From Geobacter sp. (GTDB lineage: Bacteria > Desulfobacterota > Desulfuromonadia > Geobacterales > Geobacteraceae), in the NCBI GenBank assembly GCA_003499925.1, contig DNRQ01000088.1:1-36994 (forward strand): a DNA stretch of 36,994 nucleotides. The letters run 5' to 3'. How positions within the stretch are numbered: position 1 is the stretch's first letter; the number at the start of each line of letters is the position of its first letter. Of this stretch, positions 31,547-36,994 are shown piece after piece. The notes under the pieces are model-generated. The model had not been told where the DNA came from. It saw nothing but the letters and a program-made list of their open reading frames with translations, and made no database searches. The position numbers were made by a program, and so were the translations under genes.

Positions 31547-32497
31547 TCACTGCAGCGTTTTCAGGTATGCGATGACGGCCGCCAAGTCATCGCCCTTCAG
31601 TGTCGCCCGGTAGGCCGGCATGATCGGTTGGAACCCCTTTACGATATCCTCATTGGGCTCGACGATCGATGCGCGGAGGTATTCCTCGTCCGCCCGGACC
31701 GATCTTCCGTCGGCCAGCTGCACCCTCCTGCCGAATACCCCCTTCAGGGTCGGGCCCACCTTGGGGGTGCCGTCCAGGCTGTGGCAGCCGAGGCAGCCGC
31801 TGCTCTCGAAGAGCGCCTTCCCCCGGTCCGCCAACGACAGCGTCCCCGCCTGCAGCTTTTTGCGCTCGCCCTGCACCCAGTTGTCGTACTCGACCAGCGG
31901 CATGACGATCAGGGTCGCCCTCATCAGCGAGTGGCCGGTGCCGCAGTATTCCGCGCAGTAGATGTCGAAGGTTCCCGTCTTCTTGGGGAGCAGCCAGAGG
32001 TAGGTGTAGCGTCCCGGCAACAGGTCCTGCTTCTGCCGGTAGTCGGGAATGAAAAGGCTGTGAATCACGTCGCGCGAGGTCATGATCAGCTTGACCGGCT
32101 GGCCGAGCGCGAGCCTCAGCTCGTTTACCGAGGTACGTCCGTCCTGGTACTTGAAGCTCCACTGGAACTGGGAGGCGGTGACCTGGATCTCGGCGGCCCC
32201 GGGGATCGGCGTGGTCATCTTGATGAAGACAAAGAGTCCGTAGGCGAAGATGGCGACCAGCAGCAGGGACGGGATCACGATCCAGATCACCTCCAGCGTC
32301 TGGTTCCCGGTGATGTAGGGAGTGTCGGCCGCCTCCTCTCCCTTCTTCCTGCGATAGCGGATGGCGAAATAGAACAGGAGCCCCTGGGTCAGGATGAAGA
32401 AGAAACCGGCGATGGCGAGGATGAAGAGGAAAACCCCATCCACGTCACCGCTCGCCAGCGAGGCCTCGGCTCCGAACAGGGCGCTTTGGTCAGGCAT
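31547..32497 (-). CDS. coxB: Cytochrome c oxidase subunit II fused to cytochrome c
   Basis: The 316-residue protein has two membrane helices (about 21-47 and 68-92), then the CuA cupredoxin domain with ligands His146, Cys181, Cys185, His189 and Met192 (CAEYCGTGHSLM). A C-terminal class I cytochrome c follows: CLGCH at 235-239 with Met293 (PIMPAY) as the likely axial ligand. The fusion makes this a caa3-type enzyme that takes electrons directly on its own heme c. GGGGAG precedes ATG 32497. Subunit I follows with a small overlap of the upstream GTG option. Confidence 0.97.
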   Translation of the reverse strand: MPDQSALFGAEASLASGDVDGVFLFILAIAGFFFILTQGLLFYFAIRYRRKKGEEAADTPYITGNQTLEVIWIVIPSLLLVAIFAYGLFVFIKMTTPIPGAAEIQVTASQFQWSFKYQDGRTSVNELRLALGQPVKLIMTSRDVIHSLFIPDYRQKQDLLPGRYTYLWLLPKKTGTFDIYCAEYCGTGHSLMRATLIVMPLVEYDNWVQGERKKLQAGTLSLADRGKALFESSGCLGCHSLDGTPKVGPTLKGVFGRRVQLADGRSVRADEEYLRASIVEPNEDIVKGFQPIMPAYRATLKGDDLAAVIAYLKTLQ

Positions 32498-32543
32498 GCA
32501 TCTCCCCTTTTGTTACTGCCGGCAGCTGCCAGAGGGGGAACGA

Positions 32544-33389
32544 TCAGGTTTCCCTTCTCCAGAGCACGGCGAGCAGCCCAAGCGTCAGCATCAGGATCCC
32601 CAGCATGGCGACCGTCATGACGCGGGAGGCCAAAAGCACGTATTTCTTCCCGACCGGGTCGTAATGGAAGCAGTACAAAAGCGCCTTGTTAATGAGCTGC
32701 GAGCTGCCGATGCGCCCCCCGGAGGCCTCGATCAGGGCGAGCTTCAGGTCCTGCGGCGCCTGCTCCAGCCCGTACAGGTAACGCGAAACCCGCCCGTCCG
32801 GCGTGACGATGATGATCACATTGGGATGGGCGAAATCGCCGCTACCCACCCGGCTGTAGCGTACCCCGACGCTCTGCGCGAGGCGCTCGATCGAGGATCG
32901 GCTCCCCCTGAGAAAAGGCCATGCCGTCCCGGGGGCCGGTGTGCCGCCCAGCATGGCGTATGTTCTTGCGGATTTGTCCGCGCTCCGGGCCTGCGTCTCG
33001 GCAGGATCGATGCTGACGGTGACGATCCGGAAATCCCTGCCGAGCGCGAGCCCCCCCAGCTTGCCCAGGGTCCGGACCATGTTGCCGAAAACCAGCGGGC
33101 AGAGGGTCGGGCAGGCGTAGTAGTTAAGGGTGAGGATGACGGGGCCGCCGGTGAAGTAGCGGGAAAGCTGCACCCTCTCCCCGCTCTGATCGAGAAAGGG
33201 GAGCTCGGTCGGGAGGCGCGCCCCCAGCTTCTCGTCCACGCCGACCTGCGCAAGGACCAGGTCCTGCGGTCCGTGCGCCCGCGCCAGGGAGGGGAGGAGC
33301 AACGCCGAGAGCAGCGCCCCGAGAAACAGCGCTCCAGCGGTGCTCCCCGATCGGCGCGCGGCGGGCCTGGCTGCGGCTGGCTCTCCCAT
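32544..33389 (-). CDS. sco: SCO1/SenC-type copper chaperone
   Basis: The 281-residue protein has an N-terminal signal/anchor segment and a thioredoxin-fold domain with the copper ligands Cys93 and Cys97 (YYACPTLCPL) and His188 (DFAHPN). A C-terminal membrane helix (about 253-276, MTVAMLGILMLTLGLLAVL) is an addition to the usual family layout. It delivers copper to the CuA site of subunit II, whose gene lies 46 bases downstream. ATG 33389 immediately follows the cupin stop codon (TAGATG). Confidence 0.93.
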   Translation of the reverse strand: MGEPAAARPAARRSGSTAGALFLGALLSALLLPSLARAHGPQDLVLAQVGVDEKLGARLPTELPFLDQSGERVQLSRYFTGGPVILTLNYYACPTLCPLVFGNMVRTLGKLGGLALGRDFRIVTVSIDPAETQARSADKSARTYAMLGGTPAPGTAWPFLRGSRSSIERLAQSVGVRYSRVGSGDFAHPNVIIIVTPDGRVSRYLYGLEQAPQDLKLALIEASGGRIGSSQLINKALLYCFHYDPVGKKYVLLASRVMTVAMLGILMLTLGLLAVLWRRET

Positions 33390-33752
33390 CTACCCGGTCG
33401 GCCTGGCGTAATCGATCATCCCCTGGAAGTCGACTATCACCACCGGTTCGTCTCCCACCACCCAGGCATCGTGCCCGGTCGGCAGCAGAGAGATGTCGCC
33501 GGCCTTGCAATCGAACTCCCTGCCGTCATCCATGGCGATCCGTAGCATTCCCGAGACGTGATACTGGAAGTGCGGCGCCTCGCAGCTCAAGGTCTTGGCA
33601 ATCGGCTGCACCGAGGTGGCCCAGCGCCACCCGGGCTGAAGGGTGGCACGACCTATCGTGGCGCCTCCAACCGTTACCAGTTCCAGTTTTCCTAGCGGGA
33701 ACTCCCTGACCTCGTCGGGGCTGGCGAAACTTTTCACCTCAGCTTTCTTCAT
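33390..33752 (-). CDS. Cupin-domain protein, first gene of the oxidase operon
   Basis: The 120-residue single cupin domain has motif 1 as LQPGWRWATSV...CEAPHFQYHVSG and motif 2 as CKAGDISLLPTGHDAWVVG. It retains several possible metal-ligand His residues but not the full set of the classical metal cupins. ATG 33752 is preferred over the open frame to 33851 because GGAGG lies seven bases upstream. Position at the head of the operon suggests a redox or metal-related role, unproven. Confidence 0.75.
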   Translation of the reverse strand: MKKAEVKSFASPDEVREFPLGKLELVTVGGATIGRATLQPGWRWATSVQPIAKTLSCEAPHFQYHVSGMLRIAMDDGREFDCKAGDISLLPTGHDAWVVGDEPVVIVDFQGMIDYARPTG

Positions 33753-34236
33753 GAAATCCTCCCTGGGGTCGGGCTCAGGGCTGCCTCCCGAACTCCTGCT
33801 GTGTCCGAAAATAAACTTAAGATATTCTAATGGCTGTGTCTGCAAAAGCAAGATGCTTTAATGCGCTGCTCATGGGAGGGGAGGGGACGGCGGAGTGCCG
33901 ATTGTGCCGCTATTTGGCGTCCATCCGGCCATTTGGCCCAGGTCCGGGTCCAAGGCTGAAATGGTTGCCGCGGTAACGCGGCTGGGAGGTCCTGCTGGCG
34001 GGAGCGCTGCAGGTTAACGTTTCAACTCCCGTCCTGCCCGGTTTTCGCGTGATTGCAGCCGTTTATCCGGAAGTAGGGGAGCTTTCCCCCTAATGAATTC
34101 CGCCTGTGCAGGAGGATTTTGAAGAACTTCGTCCTGCTGGCTGATTCGGCACAGTTTAGGCATTCGGTAGAGGCGTATCCTTTGTGACGCGGTCATCCGG
34201 GAGTGGGGTTTGCTATTTGATGCTATGAGGCGTGAC
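33753..34236. promoter_or_regulatory. Upstream region of the caa3 operon
   Basis: No gene is supported; a minus-strand frame at 34014-34238 has no start signal and lies opposite a response regulator start. The promoter of the nine-gene oxidase operon must lie here, with that of the response regulator on the other strand. No specific site recognised. Confidence 0.4.
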
Positions 34237-34587
34237 ATGAAGAGAAGGGTGCTGATAGTTGACGATGTAGCTGATATAAGGCTGATGCTGCGTCACCTCA
34301 TTGAGAAAGGAGACTACATCATAGTGGCGGAAGCCGCCAATGGAGTGGAGGCAGTGGAGAAATACCACGAGCACCTTCCGGACATAACCATAATGGACAT
34401 AGACATGCCGTTTAAAACCGGTGTCGAGGCGGCACGCGAGATATGCGCCGTAGCCGACAGCGCCCGGATCATCTTTTGCAGCGGCGGCCTTTCGAACTAT
34501 AGTGCCGTTCCCCTTGAAATGGGCGGGCACAGCATCGTCCGCAAACCGTTTCTGCCGGCCCAGTTGTACCAGGCAATGGCTAAGTAG
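34237..34587 (+). CDS. Single-domain response regulator (CheY-like)
   Basis: The 116-residue receiver domain shows the acidic pair at Asp9-Asp10, phosphoacceptor Asp54 (TIMDIDMPFKTG), Ser82 (FCSGG) and Lys103 (VRKPF). No output domain is attached. ATG 34237 has GAGG six bases upstream; the frame is open to 34210. The partner kinase is not in the window. It lies divergent from the caa3 operon, with about 480 bases between, and could be a regulator of it only by position. Confidence 0.9.
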   Translation: MKRRVLIVDDVADIRLMLRHLIEKGDYIIVAEAANGVEAVEKYHEHLPDITIMDIDMPFKTGVEAAREICAVADSARIIFCSGGLSNYSAVPLEMGGHSIVRKPFLPAQLYQAMAK

Positions 34588-34912
34588 TGTTTCCTGCTCT
34601 TGTGAATGTTGCGATGCTGTCTCTTTGGATGTGATGAATTATTCAGGTCTCTTATTTTATGTAATGCAGATGTGATGTTATCTCTTTGATGTGATGTTAT
34701 CTCTTTGGATGTAATGAACTGTTCTAGTGTCCTATTTTATGTAATGAAGATGTTTTTTTGCTATGTAATGTAGATGTGATCTTTTGTGATGTGATCATTT
34801 AATGCAGATGTGATCTTTTGTGATGTTATCTTTTTGGATGCAATGAAGTATTTTGGATGTCCGGCGTGCAGATGAAGCCTTGTGTTGTGTTGTTTAATAC
34901 CGCAGGAAAAGT
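34588..34912 (+). repeat. Degenerate tandem repeat tract, T- and G-rich on the plus strand
   Basis: The segment is built of imperfect repeats. GATGTTATCTCTTTGGATG begins at 34613, 34693 and 34822 (variant forms). The pair 34613-34672 and 34693-34753 are long homologues (about 60 bases). The unit GCAGATGTGATCTTTTGTGA is found near 34770 and 34804. Cytosine is scarce on this strand. No ORF of useful length; a terminator follows immediately, so this may be a long 3' leader or an untranslated RNA. Confidence 0.6.
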
Positions 34913-34937
34913 GGGAGCCAATGGCTCCCTTTTTTTT
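34913..34937 (+). terminator. Strong Rho-independent terminator
   Basis: Stem GGGAGCC-at-GGCTCCC followed by eight T. It ends the plus-strand transcript that would run from the response regulator through the repeat tract. Confidence 0.9.
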
Positions 34938-35186
34938 CCGCCAAAGCAAGGCGGGGCCTGCAGATGGGGCTGTTGTGACGGCTTCTCCGGGGAGTGACGG
35001 CCAGATTAAAAAATGATAGGTAGGCGAGACCTCTTCATTATGCTAGGGTAGAAAATTGCTGAAAATGGACCCGGCGCGCAAAGCGCCGGGCGCGCCCAAG
35101 CGACCGCTCTGGCCCTGCTGTACTGCGGCATCCGGGGCGGGGAGCAGGCGTAAAATACACGATACGGCAACGGACGGGATCACATC
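34938..35186. other. Intergenic region with a small hairpin
   Basis: No gene. A GC-rich hairpin (CCCGGCGC-gcaaa-GCGCCGGG, about 35071-35092) lies before the 298-residue ORF. It is not a match to a GEMM riboswitch, which I looked for because such switches are common in Geobacter. Confidence 0.4.
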
Positions 35187-36083
35187 ATGACATCTAAACA
35201 CCTCAAAACCATATCCGATCGCTTGTCGAGCCTGCACGGGCACGCCTATTTCAGGCCGCAGGACGGGCCCCTCATGAAAACTTTGGCCAATGAACTCCTC
35301 GATGCCGTGGATGGTGAGCTGGCGGAGCAACTTTCCGAGGGGGGCTTCGATCTTGAGGTCAGCATATCTCACCAGGAAGGCGACAGTGATCCTACCGTCT
35401 CTTTCAGCGTAGATCGTCCAGGCGTAGCTCACACCTCCAAGATCGCGGCTACCCAGTTGAACGACGGTGCGCTGGAGGATCTTGCGGGTTATCTGACGCG
35501 TCTGGTGGAAGAGTCGGCCCCGGCCGAACCGGCGGTGGCCGGCAAGACCGTGCTGCGCAAAACGCCCGAAGGGGATCATCATGAAAAGGGCCCGGCCTCG
35601 GCGCGGCTCAAAGTGTCGGCGGAGTGGCTCAAAAGCGTGGTTCCTTGCACCGACTACAGCTACGATGAGATAGACGGCAAAAAATACATCCGGGAGTATT
35701 TCTGGTCCAGGGATCTGATAGAGAGGCTGTTCAGGATCAAGTCCACCAAGACCACCCCGGAGGACCTGCAGTTTGTGGCTCAGGAGTGCTGCGACGGGGA
35801 TCTGGATTGGGCCCGGGATCTGATTGCCAGACTCAAGTCGCCCAACCGCCCCGAGCCTGCCGCAAAAGAGCAGCCGCAGAAGAACCAGGGCCGGCAGGCG
35901 CAAAATCAGGGGAAACCGGCGGCAAGCCCGGGGCAAAGCCTGAACAAAACGGCGCAGGCGAAGGCCGTGCCGGGCGAACGGGTACGGCCGCGCTCAAGGC
36001 ATAAGAAGCCGTTTCGCGAGCAGGGGAAGGATGCCGCACGCAAGCCGGAGCCCGCAGCCGGGCAGAAGCCGCCCCAGGGATAA
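35187..36083 (+). CDS. Protein of unknown function with basic disordered C-terminus
   Basis: The 298-residue protein begins with an acidic, helical and strand-forming region (about 1-115) and continues with a second block at about 135-225 (SAEWLKSVVPCTDYSYDEIDG, REYFWSRDLIERLFRIK). The last 75 residues are low-complexity, rich in Lys, Gln, Ala and Pro, as in RNA- or DNA-binding tails. No family is recognised and no membrane segment or signal peptide is present. The Shine-Dalgarno is weak (GGACGGGAT). High GC and normal codon pattern support coding. Confidence 0.75.
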   Translation: MTSKHLKTISDRLSSLHGHAYFRPQDGPLMKTLANELLDAVDGELAEQLSEGGFDLEVSISHQEGDSDPTVSFSVDRPGVAHTSKIAATQLNDGALEDLAGYLTRLVEESAPAEPAVAGKTVLRKTPEGDHHEKGPASARLKVSAEWLKSVVPCTDYSYDEIDGKKYIREYFWSRDLIERLFRIKSTKTTPEDLQFVAQECCDGDLDWARDLIARLKSPNRPEPAAKEQPQKNQGRQAQNQGKPAASPGQSLNKTAQAKAVPGERVRPRSRHKKPFREQGKDAARKPEPAAGQKPPQG

Positions 36084-36389
36084 TAGATTCCCCCCCTCCC
36101 ATCAAGGGAGGGGGGAGCGAGCAGCAGGTAGGAGCTTAACAACCTGATTAGTGCTGATCTTCAGTATCGATGGTTGGCGCAGAAAGTCCCCCTTTGCAAA
36201 GGGGGATTTTAGCACTGTCGCAACATGCGCTCTATGGCGACCTGGGCTAAATCCCCCCCGCCCCCCTTTGCAAAGGGGGGAGATTGGGGGTGACCCAGCT
36301 CACTGAAGATTGACGCTATCGGGTAACTTAATGGCAGTGGGAGCGGGGGAGGGGGTGCTTGTGCAGTTTGCGGAAGATTTCCGCCCACC
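36084..36389. other. Intergenic palindromes
   Basis: It includes a perfect 10-bp C/G stem at 36091-36115 directly after the ORF, and the CCCCCTTTGCAAAGGGGG-type palindromes at 36188-36207 and 36256-36281. A 13-base word GAAGATTGACGCT at 36304-36316 is the exact reverse complement of 36981-36993. No gene. Confidence 0.7.
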
Positions 36390-36800
36390 TCAGGCGCCGG
36401 CTTCCTCGCGCAGATACCTGGCGAACTCCGTATCGGTGCCGGCGATGTGCTGCACCAGCCAGGAGGTGAGCGTCTTGTTGGCCATGATCACGAGCGACAG
36501 CGTGGCCCCCACGGCCTTGAATTCCCCCGTGAGTCGGGCCAGGTCGGTGATGAAGCGCGCGTGCTGCGACTTGTGGGCGTCATACTTCGGGTAGGCGTGC
36601 CTCAATTGCAACCTTTCCTCGGCGGCGAAATGCTCCTTCACGTAACCCTCGAGGAACAGAAGTAGCCGCAACACCTCGTCCTTCCCCTTCCCCTCGCTGC
36701 AGGCCGCGGAAAGCCTGTCGACCCTGTTGAAAATCTCCCTGTGCTGGTTGTCGATCGCCTCGACGCCGGTCGCCAAATCGCTGCTCCATCCGATTGCCAT
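36390..36800 (-). CDS. Bacteriohemerythrin
   Basis: The 136-residue four-helix protein carries all diiron ligands in hemerythrin spacing: His20 (IDNQH), His57 and Glu61 (KEHFAAEE), His76 and His80 (HKSQH), His118 and Asp123 (HIAGTD). It binds oxygen reversibly at a non-heme diiron site and may store or deliver it, or protect anaerobic enzymes. Such proteins are common in Geobacteraceae. AGGAG lies nine bases before ATG 36800; the longer frame to 36959 is not coding. Confidence 0.95.
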   Translation of the reverse strand: MAIGWSSDLATGVEAIDNQHREIFNRVDRLSAACSEGKGKDEVLRLLLFLEGYVKEHFAAEERLQLRHAYPKYDAHKSQHARFITDLARLTGEFKAVGATLSLVIMANKTLTSWLVQHIAGTDTEFARYLREEAGA

Positions 36801-36994
36801 GCCCGTTGCTCCTTTTCTCTGGTTCAAACAGATTTTGGTTCTATTCTGCTCGGGTGCCGCATTTTCCCCTCTCCCCATCCCTCTCCCATCAGCCTTCGCC
36901 CAGGCTACGGCTGACAAGTCAAGGGAGAGGGGCTTGCGCAGCGTGCGGGATATTGGCACTGACCTTAACTCAACCTGATTAGCGTCAATCTTCC
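36801..36994. other. Intergenic palindromic repeat at the right edge
   Basis: C-rich and G-rich complementary blocks (CCCCTCTCCC near 36865 with GGGAGAGGGG near 36920) and an inner hairpin GGCTACGGCTGAC make a REP/BIME-like structure. The edge of the window cuts the region. No gene. Confidence 0.5.

Noticed and set aside
34938..35186. GEMM-type cyclic dinucleotide riboswitch
   Set aside because: The GCAAAGC word at about 35080 is part of a simple CCCGGCGC/GCGCCGGG hairpin; the conserved tetraloop and receptor stems are missing.
35043..35936. Minus-strand frame of 297 codons opposite the unknown 298-residue protein
   Set aside because: Arg/Leu-rich antisense frame without start signal; the plus-strand product has a more natural composition.

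Overview
The window looks like a chromosome segment of a Geobacteraceae-type bacterium (Desulfuromonadota; Geobacter, Geomonas or Citrifermentans relatives). I infer this from the GC-rich backbone, the gene mix (bacteriohemerythrin, methyl-accepting chemotaxis protein, CheY-like regulators, caa3 oxidase operon, FG-GAP lipoproteins) and the intergenic palindromes. No database search was possible, so the taxonomy is inference.

Left part (1-5072): a miniature inverted-repeat element (55-192), some decayed coding sequence, and two large minus-strand lipoproteins, one of beta-propeller type and one with Ig-like plus FG-GAP repeats. Middle part (about 5450-13320): an AT-richer accessory region that I read as a degenerate chromosomal integron. 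The same segment, holding an attI-like site, a divergent promoter region with three direct repeats and the N-terminal part of an integron integrase, occurs twice (6217-6892 and 12541-13190). Left of the right-hand copy lies a minus-strand cassette array (9274-12541) of five ordinary genes and two very small ORFs, separated by attC-like palindromes. Left of the left-hand copy lies a HepT/MntA (HEPN/MNT) toxin-antitoxin pair. Neither integrase copy reaches the catalytic domain. A group II intron with a reverse transcriptase (6942-9147) sits inside a second copy of the inverted-repeat element. The intact copy at 55-192 serves as an empty site and fixes both intron ends. To the right (13727-14130) is a tandem array of about ten 41-bp hairpin units.

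Central metabolic part (14148-20647): a two-gene minus-strand operon of a DUF47/PhoU-like protein and a shortened pyruvate phosphate dikinase-like protein, then plus-strand pyruvate dehydrogenase E1 beta and E2 genes without an adjacent E1 alpha gene. Signalling part (20997-25961): a CheY-like regulator, a chemotaxis receptor coupled to a CapA-family protein, and a rhomboid protease.

Right part: a flavin-reductase-like/PPOX small protein, then one long minus-strand operon (33752 to 27041) in the order cupin, SCO copper chaperone, cytochrome oxidase subunits II, I, III and IV, heme A synthase, heme O synthase, DUF2007 protein. Subunit II carries a fused cytochrome c and subunit I has a Tyr-Ser motif instead of the D-channel Glu. 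This makes it a caa3 oxidase of the A2 type together with its heme A and copper assembly factors. The window ends with a second CheY-like regulator, a repetitive T-rich transcribed-looking tract with a strong terminator, an unrecognised 298-residue protein and a bacteriohemerythrin.
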